In this document: piece after piece, positions 17,080 to 28,913 of the stretch
Layout of the letters: every line of letters starts with the position of its first letter
How positions within the stretch are numbered: position 1 is the first letter of the stretch
Notes under the pieces: model-generated
What the model saw: only the letters and a program-made list of their open reading frames with translations
What the model was told of the DNA's origin: nothing
The model's database searches: none
Translations under genes and position numbers: made by a program
Source of the DNA: Cellvibrio sp. UBA7671
Lineage (GTDB): Bacteria; Pseudomonadota; Gammaproteobacteria; Pseudomonadales; Cellvibrionaceae
Reading direction: 5' to 3'
NCBI GenBank assembly: GCA_002483145.1
Contig: DLHJ01000004.1
Location: forward strand, 124,001-188,000
Length of the DNA: 64,000 bases

Positions 17080-19038
17080 TTACCTCTGCACCGCGTATTC
17101 AGGTGAAGCCATTACTAAAAATAAGGCTTCATAGACTAGCGTATCCCGCTGCCACATTTGGCCTTCTTCACTCCAGGTAGGATCGACTTTATTATTATTC
17201 AAATGATTCAAAATTAAATCATACATGGGCTGACTCATCTGCCCCGCCATTACAATTAAATTCAAATGATCCAATAACTCCGCAGGATTTTTACTGAGCT
17301 CACGTTCGCGATCTAAATGCAGGCGGGGAGAAAACACATCCCAATTGCCACCAATTGTTGGCTCTAACCAATCGTGGGGGGTGTCGCGCCAAAAGATCGC
17401 ATTACTCAAAGTGGATGCCTTTGACATGATCATACTTTCAGTGAGAATCTGGAATTCCGGGGAGTTCATATTGGTATTTTTTAATTCGCCTGGATGTTGA
17501 TAATCCGGGCGATAAAAATTAAATACTGAAAAGGAACCGTAGGGACGCTGACCAAGCAAACGACCTGAACCATAAAAGCGAAGACGCGGCGGCGTCACAG
17601 TGCTATTTTCCAATTTGGTGGGCGTACCTGTGCCTTTAAAAGCGCGCCACAAGTGTGCGGTTTTTAATATTGGCTCGCGCAGTTTACCAAAGGTTTGCGG
17701 CGCATTTTTATAGCCATTTTGTGCTTCGTCGTCCAACACGATAGCGCGCACCACGGCTTTCATATCGCCTTTTACGCCCGCTCCATTATCGTTAAAAACA
17801 GTAGCGACACGGCTCACATAGCCAGGTGATGGATTGCTGGTCACCAAACGCTGGATTAATTGCTTGCTAATAAAAGGAGCTACATTGGGATGGGCAAAAA
17901 TAATATCCAGCGCGGCATCTACATCCTGTTCAGGTGTTTTGTTGGCAGCAATAGATTTATCGCCAAATAACATCTTTGCATTGAAGTCGTGATAATTATC
18001 GAAAGATTTCATCGGCAGGATTTCACTGGCACCACTCTCGGTCCACTCCCACCAATTTTTTATTGTCGCCATATTCCAACCGGTAAACACGCGCGCCAAC
18101 TCTTTCACCGTGGTTTGATCGTAGGTGGGAATGGGGTTGCCTTGTGCATCTAACTTGACGCTGCCATCGAGATTCAAGTGCACCAAGCCAATCGTGAATA
18201 ATTGCATCAATTCACGCGCGTAATTTTCGTCGGGGCGAATATTGCGGTTGGAATCCGCTTTTTCATTGCGCACCATGCTCAGGTATTCACCCATCATGGG
18301 ATTGAGCGTAACGGCTTTTAGCAGATCGCGATAATTCCCGAATGCGTGCTGGGCGAGAATATCCTGATAATTTGCGATTCCGCGCGTATCGTTGTACAAC
18401 ACATCAGACACATTGGAAATAACTAAAATCTGGCTGAGTGAATAGGCGATACGCTGGCGCAATTGGTCCTCACCCCAGAGCGCAACTTCCCACCAGATAT
18501 CGCTGCGCTGTAAATCGCGCAAATAACCCTCATCACTATCATCTTGTTCCGGCTGTACAACAAAACCAATTTGTTCAAAGCGCTGATCAAGTAATAGCAG
18601 GTGTTTGGTCTGGGGTTTACTAAATTGTTCATCCAACCACGCGGTTTTACCAATGCGAACGATACGATCAATATCTTTGGCAGTAGGTCCAAAAGTGGTC
18701 TGCGCCAAAAAGCGCGCAGCCTCTTTAGCACTGGTGTAATTGGGACTGTCTTTGATTGGCAACGCGGGATCAGTTGTTAAATCCGGCGTTGGAATTTTTG
18801 CGGTTGCTGCGCTTGATGCTATTGATGATCGACTGGATGCGATTGATGCAAGGCTGGATGTAGGGGCGAGGCTGGAAGCGGATGTGCTGGACGCAATAGC
18901 AACAGCCGATGAACCAGCAGGATTCGTATTTCCCCCCCCACCACCCCCACTACCACCACAGGCAATCATTAACACTGATGCACTGATCACTGCAGTGCGC
19001 AGCAAACCCAGCATAACTACTTCGGAACGTTTTTTCAT
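17080..19038 (-). CDS. DUF1800 family lipoprotein
   Basis: About 652 residues. A signal peptide ends at a lipobox (MIACGG), then a Gly run and a Ser/Ala linker of about 55 residues lead to the DUF1800 domain: AARFLAQTTFGPTAKDI, ENYARELMQLFTIGL, ELARVFTGW and LVTSNPSPGYVSRVA. The linker type is characteristic of Cellvibrio and Saccharophagus secreted proteins. The start was moved to MKKRSEVV, where the signal begins. It is followed 4 bases later by DUF1501 and preceded at 60 bases by a phosphodiesterase gene. The DUF1800 function is not established. Confidence 0.87.
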   Translation of the reverse strand: MKKRSEVVMLGLLRTAVISASVLMIACGGSGGGGGGNTNPAGSSAVAIASSTSASSLAPTSSLASIASSRSSIASSAATAKIPTPDLTTDPALPIKDSPNYTSAKEAARFLAQTTFGPTAKDIDRIVRIGKTAWLDEQFSKPQTKHLLLLDQRFEQIGFVVQPEQDDSDEGYLRDLQRSDIWWEVALWGEDQLRQRIAYSLSQILVISNVSDVLYNDTRGIANYQDILAQHAFGNYRDLLKAVTLNPMMGEYLSMVRNEKADSNRNIRPDENYARELMQLFTIGLVHLNLDGSVKLDAQGNPIPTYDQTTVKELARVFTGWNMATIKNWWEWTESGASEILPMKSFDNYHDFNAKMLFGDKSIAANKTPEQDVDAALDIIFAHPNVAPFISKQLIQRLVTSNPSPGYVSRVATVFNDNGAGVKGDMKAVVRAIVLDDEAQNGYKNAPQTFGKLREPILKTAHLWRAFKGTGTPTKLENSTVTPPRLRFYGSGRLLGQRPYGSFSVFNFYRPDYQHPGELKNTNMNSPEFQILTESMIMSKASTLSNAIFWRDTPHDWLEPTIGGNWDVFSPRLHLDRERELSKNPAELLDHLNLIVMAGQMSQPMYDLILNHLNNNKVDPTWSEEGQMWQRDTLVYEALFLVMASPEYAVQR

Positions 19039-19098
19039 AACAGCCCTATATCGAATAAGAATTATTGGATCGACATCTTTGGGAAAACTGCATTGCAA

Positions 19099-19824
19099 CT
19101 ACGGATGTTTATTCTGCGCCTGAAATGCAAGCAACTGATCCGGTTTATCAGTGAATACTGCATCAACACCGAGCGCCATCATGGCTTTCCAATCATCTTC
19201 ATGGTTGACGGTGTATACCCAATTTTTTAAACCGCGTTTTTGGGCATCCTGAATTAATTCCGGGGTGAGAAAACTCAAATGGGTATTAAACGAATAGGCG
19301 TTGAGTGGTGCGCAGCAAGCAGCGTAATCCAGCGGGATGCCCTCAATTAATACGCCACGTTTTATGTGCGGCATCTGCTGAAGACATTCAAATAATTGCT
19401 GATGATCAAAACTCGAAATGGTGTACTGCTCGTAATTACCTTGCTTCGAAGTTACATACTCATCCAACACGCGTTTTAATGTCGGCACCGAATTGGCGCC
19501 TTTGATTTCGATGTTGAGCAAGGCTCTATCGCCCACGAGCTCCAACACCTGTTGCAAGGTGGGAATAGGTTCACCGTTCTCGAGCCGTTGCTCGCGCAGA
19601 TAAGCCAAAGGCTGTTCAGTAATTATCCCCTGCCCCGACACCACGCGCCCCAAGCGACGGTCGTGGGTGACGAGCAACTCACCTTCAATCTGGAATATAT
19701 CGATTTCAACCGCATAGACACCGAGTTCCAGCGCGCGCGTAATAGCAGCCAAGCTGTTTTCAGGCAGTGTGAATTGGATAAATTGGGGGCCGCCGCGATG
19801 GGCGATGCACAACAAAGGTTTCAT
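19099..19824 (-). CDS. glycerophosphodiester phosphodiesterase
   Basis: 241 residues forming a single GDPD TIM barrel. Catalytic features are visible: AHRGG near the N-terminus, EIDIFQ and THDRRLGR, then NIEIKG, and WVYTVNHEDDW with VFTDKPDQ at the end. It hydrolyses glycerophosphodiesters to sn-glycerol-3-phosphate and an alcohol. With no signal peptide it is likely cytoplasmic, like UgpQ. The start was moved to MKPLLCIAHRGG to match family N-termini. It lies 60 bases upstream of the DUF1800 gene on the same strand, perhaps cotranscribed by readthrough only. Confidence 0.88.
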   Translation of the reverse strand: MKPLLCIAHRGGPQFIQFTLPENSLAAITRALELGVYAVEIDIFQIEGELLVTHDRRLGRVVSGQGIITEQPLAYLREQRLENGEPIPTLQQVLELVGDRALLNIEIKGANSVPTLKRVLDEYVTSKQGNYEQYTISSFDHQQLFECLQQMPHIKRGVLIEGIPLDYAACCAPLNAYSFNTHLSFLTPELIQDAQKRGLKNWVYTVNHEDDWKAMMALGVDAVFTDKPDQLLAFQAQNKHP

Positions 19825-19937
19825 AAAGCGCTCGTTCAGTCTTTCAGCCGGTATAATGCCGCGCAATTATCATTGTGAAATGCGGCGATCGCTGAAGTAT
19901 GGCAGTCGCCCCTTGAATCATCAACGCAGGTGCAAAT

Positions 19938-20564
19938 GTGGATAGCTTTCCCCGTATAGAAGAGATTATGACCCACTCAGTGTTTTCAAAATTACTGATC
20001 GTGTTCGGTTGTTTAGTGGCGTTTTATCTCGCCACCAAATTGCTGGACAAGATTATTCACGATGTCAGTGTGCGCCGAGCCTTGGGCGATTTACGTGTTC
20101 TCTACATCACCCGACTGATGAAAATCGGCATGGTGTTTTGCTGTCTCGTTGTCATGTGTTTGATTTTGGGGCTGGGTTACAGCGAGATCTCGGTATTTTT
20201 ATCGTCCATCTTCGCTGTTGTCGGCATCGCATTATTTGCCCAGTGGTCGATTTTAAGTAACGTCACTGCCAGCATGATCATCTTTTTCGGCTTCCCCTAT
20301 AAAGTGAATGATCGCATCAAAATTCTCGATAAAGACGACGATATGAGCGGTATCATCGTGGAAATCAGTATGTTCCATGTGATTTTGCAGCGCGCCGATG
20401 GCAACCTGATCACCTATCCAAACACGCTGATCCTGCAAAAAGCAGTACTGAAGCTCGATTATCCGCTGGTTGAACCTATCGCCGAAAATGCCGAAGACCT
20501 GACAGCCTTGCCGCTGGAGCAAATGCGGATGGAGAACGAACCTAAAACCCAGCAGCAGCGCTAA
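19938..20564 (+). CDS. small mechanosensitive (MscS-type) channel protein
   Basis: 208 residues with hydrophobic segments at about 15-35 and 62-85 and an MscS pore-lining helix near 90-115, followed by the beta domain (FGFPYKVNDRIKILDKDDDMSGIIVEISMFHVIL) and TYPNTLILQKAVL. It is shorter than MscS (about 286 residues) and lacks most of the C-terminal alpha/beta vestibule. The start is uncertain: GTG at 19938 with AGG 9 bases upstream, or ATG ten codons later after AGAAGAG. It probably gates in response to membrane tension. Confidence 0.75.
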   Translation: MDSFPRIEEIMTHSVFSKLLIVFGCLVAFYLATKLLDKIIHDVSVRRALGDLRVLYITRLMKIGMVFCCLVVMCLILGLGYSEISVFLSSIFAVVGIALFAQWSILSNVTASMIIFFGFPYKVNDRIKILDKDDDMSGIIVEISMFHVILQRADGNLITYPNTLILQKAVLKLDYPLVEPIAENAEDLTALPLEQMRMENEPKTQQQR

Positions 20565-20874
20565 CCCCTACTGTTATAACCACCAGCCTGATGATTTAAC
20601 ACCCTTAGGGCTGGTATCAATCATCCATCAGCGGATACATATCCTACCCAGCACGCGAGCATGAGAGTTTTTGTGCTATCTGTGTTAGCGCAATCACCAA
20701 TCATTTACCGCCGTCAGTCCCGCCTATATAGTCGCGTGCACTGATTTAGGCGACTTCAATAAAAATAGCCAAATCACCCATAAAGATAGCGCTTTCAAAA
20801 AGCATATTTTAAAGCTTAATACATTCGCGATCATAATATTCCCACGATAACAAGAACGGAGAATTTGAATAATC
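20565..20874. other. gene-free stretch with a LacI-type half-palindrome
   Basis: This 310-base gap precedes the Ser-rich lipoprotein gene. It contains no convincing reading frame. GATAGCGCTTTC at 20785-20796 is a near-palindrome with the AGCGCT centre typical of LacI-family operators, about 80 bases before the start codon. Nothing else is recognisable. Confidence 0.3.
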
Positions 20875-21975
20875 ATGCAATCCCTGATCAAGACCTGCGC
20901 CCTACCTGTTGTGCTCATCAGCTTAACCGCCTGCGGCGGTGGAGGTGGCGGAGGCAGTAAACCCGCACCATCCCCCGTGCCCAGCTCGACCGCAGCCAGT
21001 TCAGTAGCACCCAGCTCTGTAGCCCCAAGCTCCACTCCAGCCAGCTCATTGGCAGCAAGTTCAATCGCACCGGCCAGTTCAGCGGATGCGTCCAGTAGCG
21101 CAGCTTCAAGTTCAGTGGCAGGAACCGAAAGCACCCAAACCGCGACTGTCTACGCCAACTACTCAGTTGCAGCAATTGATAACTGCGGTGTCGGCATCAG
21201 CGCTGCCAATAAAACCTTTGCGATTTTTGCTGACTACGATAGCGGTGTACAAAACCAAAGTCTGTCCAGTTTGAACTTTAGCGGATGGAACCATGCCACT
21301 AATGGCAGCACCACCGAGTGGACAAATTTGAAATTGGCGGGCAGCAATTACAACTTCAACAACAACGCCAAAGTAAACAGCAGCTGTAACAGTGTTGATA
21401 CGCTTGATATGTTACTTGTGAAAAAAATCAATGATTGGGATCACCAGCACTCCAACGGTTTTGAACGTAACATCCTTGCATACGGATACAAATTCGGTGA
21501 CATCGAAAGCTTGACAGTTGATGTAAAAATCAACAACACCAAAACCAGCATTCCCAGCGTAGCGAGTTTAAAAACCATCTATACAAGCTACTTAGATCCC
21601 AAAAAACCTGATGCGGTCGAGAACCTGGAAGACGGCAAGGTCAATATAGGCATTGTTATTTACGACGGTAAAACAGCCTCTACATGGATGGCAAAGAAAA
21701 TTATCCAGTTGGACCAATCGGCGCTCGGGGATAAATGGATTAGAGTCACTATTCCGATGAGCGGAATGAAGCATTGCCTGGAAGCTAACTACAATTGCGC
21801 TGACAGACCTTTCTCAGAACTGAGCAGTAAGACTATTGCAGGCATCCAATTTGTTGGTGAGACTAAAAGCGGTGCAGTACTGCGAGGTGACATTAGCTCT
21901 TGGAGCACAAGCATTCCGGAAACCTTCAAAGAAGCAGATTTAAGCTTTAAGAAAATTGAATTCCAATTGAAATAA
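20875..21975 (+). CDS. Ser/Ala-linker lipoprotein with beta-sandwich-like domain
   Basis: 366 residues. The signal ends in the lipobox LTACGG, followed by a Gly run and a linker of about 65 residues rich in Ser, Ala and Pro (SSVAPSSVAPSS repeats). The C-terminal part of about 270 residues has alternating strand-like segments (FAIFADYDSG, NFSGWNHATNG, YGYKFGDIESLTVDVKIN, WIRVTIPMSG, AGIQFVGETKSG) and four Cys residues that could form disulphides. The pattern resembles a carbohydrate-binding or lyase-like jelly roll, but I recognise no family. It is surface or periplasmic by prediction. A strong terminator follows. Confidence 0.7.
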   Translation: MQSLIKTCALPVVLISLTACGGGGGGGSKPAPSPVPSSTAASSVAPSSVAPSSTPASSLAASSIAPASSADASSSAASSSVAGTESTQTATVYANYSVAAIDNCGVGISAANKTFAIFADYDSGVQNQSLSSLNFSGWNHATNGSTTEWTNLKLAGSNYNFNNNAKVNSSCNSVDTLDMLLVKKINDWDHQHSNGFERNILAYGYKFGDIESLTVDVKINNTKTSIPSVASLKTIYTSYLDPKKPDAVENLEDGKVNIGIVIYDGKTASTWMAKKIIQLDQSALGDKWIRVTIPMSGMKHCLEANYNCADRPFSELSSKTIAGIQFVGETKSGAVLRGDISSWSTSIPETFKEADLSFKKIEFQLK

Positions 21976-21990
21976 TTTTCACGTGGAGCA

Positions 21991-22025
21991 AAAAAGGGGC
22001 GATGAATTTTTCATCGCCCCTTTTT
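21991..22025. terminator. bidirectional intrinsic terminator
   Basis: AAAAAGGGGCGATGA (21991-22005) pairs perfectly with TCATCGCCCCTTTTT (22011-22025) around a 5-base loop, with A and T runs on both sides. It lies between the convergent lipoprotein and katG genes and should stop both. Confidence 0.9.
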
Positions 22026-22041
22026 GTTTTTAAACAAATAA

Positions 22042-24342
<2,301 letters not shown>

Positions 24343-24386
24343 TCAAAACGATTGAATTAGTTAAATTTATATTAGATAAGCATTCG

Positions 24387-24401
24387 ATAGTCATAACCTA
24401 T
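24387..24401. promoter_or_regulatory. putative OxyR half-site upstream of katG
   Basis: ATAG-N7-CTAT occurs once (ATAGTCATAACCTAT). A full OxyR site has two such dyads; the second is not clear. It is 162 bases from the katG start, in the region shared with the kup terminator. The distance is on the long side. Confidence 0.35.
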
Positions 24402-24408
24402 AAAAAGA

Positions 24409-24432
24409 AAAGGCCGCATATTTGCGGCCTTT
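24409..24432 (-). terminator. intrinsic terminator of kup
   Basis: AAAGGCCGCA (24409-24418) and TGCGGCCTTT (24423-24432) form a perfect 10-base-pair stem with a TATT loop, followed on the minus strand by TCTTTTT. It lies 60 bases past the kup stop. Confidence 0.85.
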
Positions 24433-24491
24433 CTAAAAGAGTTTATAAGGTGTAATTGTTACATCCCGGTTTTTAATTTAAAAAAAATCAT

Positions 24492-26411
24492 TCAAATCTG
24501 TACCCGTGTACCCAATTCAATCACCGCGTTATCGGGCAAACGGAAGAACTCCACTACGCCGCCGGCATTGCGCGTCATAGCGGCAAACAAGCGCTCGCGC
24601 CAGGGCGCCATACCACCACCGGGTGTGGAGACAATCGACTCGCGGCTTAAAAAGTAGCTGGTTTGGAAATGCGGGATGGTTAACCCGTAGCGCTCACAGA
24701 GTTTCAACGCGCGCGGCACATCAGGTGCATCCATAAAGCCAAAGTTGACGGTCACGCGCCAGAAACTGTTACCCAACTCTTCCAGTTGGATGCGCTCATC
24801 CTCGCCCACCCAAGGCACATCTTTGAATTGCACAGTCAGAATTAAATTGCGTTCATGCAGTACCTGATTGTGCTTCAGGTTATGCAGCAATGCCTGGGGA
24901 ACGGTAGATGCATCGGCCACCATATACACAGCTACCCGTGCGGCGCGCTGAATTTCTTCTGGCCGCAAGGTGGGAAGAAAAGCGCCTAATTCCAAACCGT
25001 CGCGATGGATACATTGCATCACAATCGTCCGGCCGCGCTGCCAGGTGCTCATGATTAAAAACAACACTGCTGCGACTAATAGCGAAAACCAACCGCCGTC
25101 TAAAAACTTAAGCGCGCAACCTGCAACCAGAAAAATATCGACCGCCAAAAAGAACAGCGTTGCACCGATTGCGATTGGCAGCGGTAATTTCCAGCGGCCG
25201 CGCACCACAAAAAACGTCAGGCAAGTGGTTGTCGCCATAGTGACCGTCACCGCAATTCCGTATGCACCTGCCAAACCGGATGAGCTACCAAAGAACAGAA
25301 CTACTGCAATCACCCCGGCAAGCAACATCCAATTCACGGCAGGCATGTAGATTTGCCCGGATTCCCGCGCCGAGGTGTGCTGCACGGTCATGCGCGGTAA
25401 GAATCCTAGTTGGATTGCTTGGCGCGTCATTGAGTAAGCACCAGAAATCACCGCTTGTGAGGCGATGATCGCCGCCAATGTGGCAATAATCAGCGCAGGC
25501 CAAATCAGGGTTTGAGGGAAGAGTTTATAAAAAGGATTAGCGATAGCCGTTGGATCAGCCAACAAGAGTGCGCCCTGCCCCATGTAATTCAGTGCGAGCG
25601 ATGGCAATACCAGATAGGTCCAGGCGATCTGGATCGGCTTGCGCCCGAAGTGGCCCATATCAGCGTAGAGCGCTTCAGCTCCGGTCAGTGCCAACACGAT
25701 TGCACCGATCGCGGCAAATACATACCAGCCGCGCCCCGCGAGAAAATTCCAAGCCTCCAGTGGGTTAAGCGCCGCAAGAATTGCAGGCTGAGCGATGATA
25801 TGGGCAATGCCCGATACCGCCAGCATCAAAAACCAAATAGTCACTATGGGACCAAACACTTTACCCATGGCGCCCGTACCAAAGCGCTGCACCAGAAATA
25901 AACTGATCAGAATCGCCAAGGTAATCGGGACAACCAACGGTTTTAGCGCCGGAGTCGCCACCTCCAATCCTTCCATCGCACCCAGAACAGAAATCGCTGG
26001 CGTGATAATGCTATCGCCATAAAACAGCGTGGCTCCGAACAGTCCAATCATCATGATGATACGGCGCAATTGTGGATTGGTGCTGGCAGTTTTGGCAGCA
26101 AGCGCCGTCAGCGCAAGTGAGCCGCCTTCGCCGCGATTGTCTGCCCGCAAAATCAGGATCACGTATTTCAGCGTGACCACCAGCATCAACGCCCAAAAGA
26201 TGGTGGATACGGCGCCGACAATATGAGTCGCATCCAAAGGTACTCCAGTCGCCGGAGCAAAAATTTCTTTTACCGTGTACAGCGGGCTGGTGCCAATATC
26301 ACCATAGACAACACCGATGGCAGCCAAAGTCAGCGCGGCCATACCTTGACGTGCAGGCGTTGAGGGAGATGAAGAATCGGGTTCGATGGGTAATGAAGAG
26401 GAGACAGTCAT
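24492..26411 (-). CDS. kup: Kup potassium uptake protein
   Basis: 639 residues with about 12 membrane helices in the first 440 residues and a cytoplasmic tail. Hallmarks are [29 protein letters not shown]-like [36 protein letters not shown] and [16 protein letters not shown]. It imports potassium with protons. The kdpE and short kdpD genes lie immediately upstream on the same strand (79 bases between kdpE stop and kup start), so this regulator pair may control kup; no kdpABC genes are present in the window. Confidence 0.95.
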   Translation of the reverse strand: MTVSSSLPIEPDSSSPSTPARQGMAALTLAAIGVVYGDIGTSPLYTVKEIFAPATGVPLDATHIVGAVSTIFWALMLVVTLKYVILILRADNRGEGGSLALTALAAKTASTNPQLRRIIMMIGLFGATLFYGDSIITPAISVLGAMEGLEVATPALKPLVVPITLAILISLFLVQRFGTGAMGKVFGPIVTIWFLMLAVSGIAHIIAQPAILAALNPLEAWNFLAGRGWYVFAAIGAIVLALTGAEALYADMGHFGRKPIQIAWTYLVLPSLALNYMGQGALLLADPTAIANPFYKLFPQTLIWPALIIATLAAIIASQAVISGAYSMTRQAIQLGFLPRMTVQHTSARESGQIYMPAVNWMLLAGVIAVVLFFGSSSGLAGAYGIAVTVTMATTTCLTFFVVRGRWKLPLPIAIGATLFFLAVDIFLVAGCALKFLDGGWFSLLVAAVLFLIMSTWQRGRTIVMQCIHRDGLELGAFLPTLRPEEIQRAARVAVYMVADASTVPQALLHNLKHNQVLHERNLILTVQFKDVPWVGEDERIQLEELGNSFWRVTVNFGFMDAPDVPRALKLCERYGLTIPHFQTSYFLSRESIVSTPGGGMAPWRERLFAAMTRNAGGVVEFFRLPDNAVIELGTRVQI

Positions 26412-26490
26412 GGGAAAAACCTATGCAATGAAGACATCGCCAGTGTTCCCAATCGCGCATCAGGATCGCATAAGTATTATCGAAACCGAA

Positions 26491-27207
26491 TCAGCTTTCG
26501 GTATCCAGCAGGCGATACCCCACCCCCGGCTCAGTCAGCAATAACTGCGGCTCTGCCGGATTATCTTCCAGCTTGGCGCGCAGCTGCCCCATATAAAGCC
26601 GCAGATAATGGGTGTGCTCCAGATATTCCTGCCCCCACACATCCACCAATAATTGGCGATGGGTTACCACCTGCCCCGCGCTGCGCACCAGCCGCGCCAG
26701 CAAATTAAATTCTGTAGGCGTTAGATGAACTGCATCGCCCTTGCGGCTAACGCGATGATTGGCGAGATCAATCACCAGATCACCCTGCTCATAGCGAGTG
26801 ACTGCCGCACGCACCTGATTGCCGCGATGACGCAGCGCCACCCGCATACGCGCGAGCAATTCGCTGATGCTAAAAGGTTTCACCAGATAATCATCGGCAC
26901 CTTCATCCAAAAGGTGGATTTTCTGCCCCTCTGCTTCGCGGGCAGAAATGATAATCACCGGCGTCGATTGTTTGCGCCTGAGCTTCACCAACAAATCGCC
27001 GCCATCGCCATCCGGTAAACCTAAATCCAGCAGGATCAAATCAAACGCCGGTGTGCTCGCTTCCTCCAATTGCGTTTGGCCGTACATCGCAATCGCTTCG
27101 GCCAAACTCGCCGCCGTGAGCACTTGGTAACCCTCAACCAGCAGTGCTTCGCGCAGGGTTGCGCGCAGTTCGCGGTCGTCTTCCACCAATAACAAACGCA
27201 AACTCAT
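26491..27207 (-). CDS. kdpE: KdpE-like response regulator
   Basis: 238 residues, OmpR/PhoB family. The receiver domain has acidic EDD near the N-terminus, phospho-acceptor Asp in LILLDLGLPDGDG and Lys in YLVKPFSISEL. A winged-helix DNA-binding domain follows (HLTPTEFNLLARLVRSAGQVVTHRQLLVDVWG, then YLRLYMGQLRAKLE and EPGVGYRL), which is the KdpE signature. Its start overlaps the kdpD stop by four bases (ATGA), so the pair is translationally coupled. The likely target is kup directly downstream. Confidence 0.88.
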   Translation of the reverse strand: MSLRLLLVEDDRELRATLREALLVEGYQVLTAASLAEAIAMYGQTQLEEASTPAFDLILLDLGLPDGDGGDLLVKLRRKQSTPVIIISAREAEGQKIHLLDEGADDYLVKPFSISELLARMRVALRHRGNQVRAAVTRYEQGDLVIDLANHRVSRKGDAVHLTPTEFNLLARLVRSAGQVVTHRQLLVDVWGQEYLEHTHYLRLYMGQLRAKLEDNPAEPQLLLTEPGVGYRLLDTES

Positions 27208-28745
27208 AAATGGCTTTCCGGATTAGCGGGTTGGGCGCGCAGCGGCAAATGGCATTCAAAACTGGCACCGGTAGCTGTGGCATGAAACTCCAGTTCACCA
27301 CCGTGGGCGCGAGCGATAGCGCGGCACAGCGCCAACCCAATTCCCGTTCCGCCGGCACCACCAGATTTACGGTGATCGCCGCGCTGGAAAACCTCAAATA
27401 TCTGCTCGTAATCCGCTGCGGCAATATCGGTACCCTGATCGCGCACAGCCAAGACCACATGGTGTTTGTCTATATGAGCAGACACATTTATCGGCGATTC
27501 CGGCGGGCTGTATTTGAGCGCATTGTCGATCAGGTTTTCCAGCAGTTGCGATAGCAAAAGGGAATCGCCCCACAAGAGCGGTAAATGTGATTCAAGTTTT
27601 GCACTCAAGCGCTGCTGCGGATCATGGCTGCGCATACGACGCATTACACTGCCGATGATTTCCTCGGCCGATTCCCAATCGCCTTGAATGTTGCCACCAA
27701 TCGCATCCAGCCGCGCCAGTTGTAATACGTTGCTGGTCAAACGGCGCAGACGATCGGCTTCCTCCACAATGCTGTGCGCTAACTGTTGGCGTTGCGTATC
27801 GGACAGGCGTTCGCTTTGCTGATCAAGGGAAGATGCGGCACCCATGATGGTTGCGAGCGGCGTGCGGTAATCGTGGGAGATAGCAGCCAATAAAGTGTTG
27901 CGCACCGTTTGCGCCTGAGCTTGGTCGCGCGCTTGCCGCTCTTGCTGTTGGATATGATGCCGCTCCAAGGCCGCACCCATTTGGTCGCACAGCGCCTGGG
28001 CTTGGGTCAGTGCCGGAAACTCATCGGCACTGGTGATGCCGGAAATCAAGGCCGCACCCGAGGTCATACTGCGCCCGCGCAGTGGTAGATAAAGTGCATC
28101 CAACTCCTGATAGTGCCCAGTGCCCGGCCCTAACGGTTGGCCAGTGCGCAAGCAGTGCCAAAGTGCTTCTTCATGTTCAGGATTAACGCTACCTATGCGT
28201 TGTAAAGCGGAGGGCTGATTAGTAGGCGGAAGCTGGTTATTCAAGGCGACCAACGCCACCGGATGATTGTTTGCTTTTCCCACGGACAATCGCTCCAACG
28301 CCAGATGCAATTCATCCAGCAGCGAACCGGGTTCACTGGCATCGCGCAGCTTATCACCCCAAATACGCAGCTCTTCGGCCGCATGGGCGTAAGCCTGGGC
28401 GCGACGCGACTGTTCACGCAAAAACACCATCAAACCCGCGATGATGATATTCACCAACATCATGGCAATCAGCAATACCGTGTGTTGATGAAGGTCTATC
28501 GCGAAGGTTCCGCGCGGTGGGACAAAGCTCCAGTTAAACGCCATCAAGCCAACCACACTCGCCAGCAAGGTCATACTGAGCGGCAACCAAAGCGCTGCAA
28601 GCGCAGAGGTCAGCACCAAAATCAGACTGAGATTAACGGGATCGAAATGAGCATCAAAAAACAGCAACAGGCACCAGCCAAGCAACCAAATCGCCAAGCC
28701 GATGCTATATCGTAGAAGTTGTTGTGAAGAAGTGAGTGCGTTCAT
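27204..28745 (-). CDS. kdpD: KdpD-type sensor kinase lacking the KdpD/Usp N-terminus
   Basis: 513 residues compared with about 890 for full KdpD. It starts directly with the DUF4118 four-helix membrane region (LLRYSIGLAIWLLGWCLLLFF to LLIAMMLVNIIIAGLMVFL). Then come a GAF-like segment, HisKA with LLAAISHDYRTPLATIMGAASSL and HATPase with ENLIDNALKYSP and GTGIGLALCRAIARAHGG. The N-terminal KdpD ATP-binding and universal-stress domains are absent, and no upstream frame supplies them. It autophosphorylates and should pass phosphate to the overlapping KdpE. Whether it senses potassium is unknown. Confidence 0.83.
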   Translation of the reverse strand: MNALTSSQQLLRYSIGLAIWLLGWCLLLFFDAHFDPVNLSLILVLTSALAALWLPLSMTLLASVVGLMAFNWSFVPPRGTFAIDLHQHTVLLIAMMLVNIIIAGLMVFLREQSRRAQAYAHAAEELRIWGDKLRDASEPGSLLDELHLALERLSVGKANNHPVALVALNNQLPPTNQPSALQRIGSVNPEHEEALWHCLRTGQPLGPGTGHYQELDALYLPLRGRSMTSGAALISGITSADEFPALTQAQALCDQMGAALERHHIQQQERQARDQAQAQTVRNTLLAAISHDYRTPLATIMGAASSLDQQSERLSDTQRQQLAHSIVEEADRLRRLTSNVLQLARLDAIGGNIQGDWESAEEIIGSVMRRMRSHDPQQRLSAKLESHLPLLWGDSLLLSQLLENLIDNALKYSPPESPINVSAHIDKHHVVLAVRDQGTDIAAADYEQIFEVFQRGDHRKSGGAGGTGIGLALCRAIARAHGGELEFHATATGASFECHLPLRAQPANPESHL

Positions 28746-28825
28746 AGGCGAGAGCTTAGCAGCATCGCCATTAGGAGCGCATAAGGATTAAAGAATTGAA
28801 TTTCAACTGAAGCAATTTTATGCCG

Positions 28826-28866
28826 TTAAATAAACAGGGAGGAAATTTTCTACCCTGTTTATTTAA
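28826..28866. terminator. terminator-like perfect hairpin
   Basis: TTAAATAAACAGGG (28826-28839) is fully complementary to CCCTGTTTATTTAA (28853-28866), a 14-base-pair stem with a 13-base loop. It is placed 48 bases past the stop of the minus-strand outer-membrane gene and upstream of kdpD. The A/T-rich outer stem acts as the U-run. Confidence 0.75.
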
Positions 28867-28913
28867 GATTAAACGCCGCTTATTGACGACTTATTTAAAT
28901 AACGAGAAAGGAC

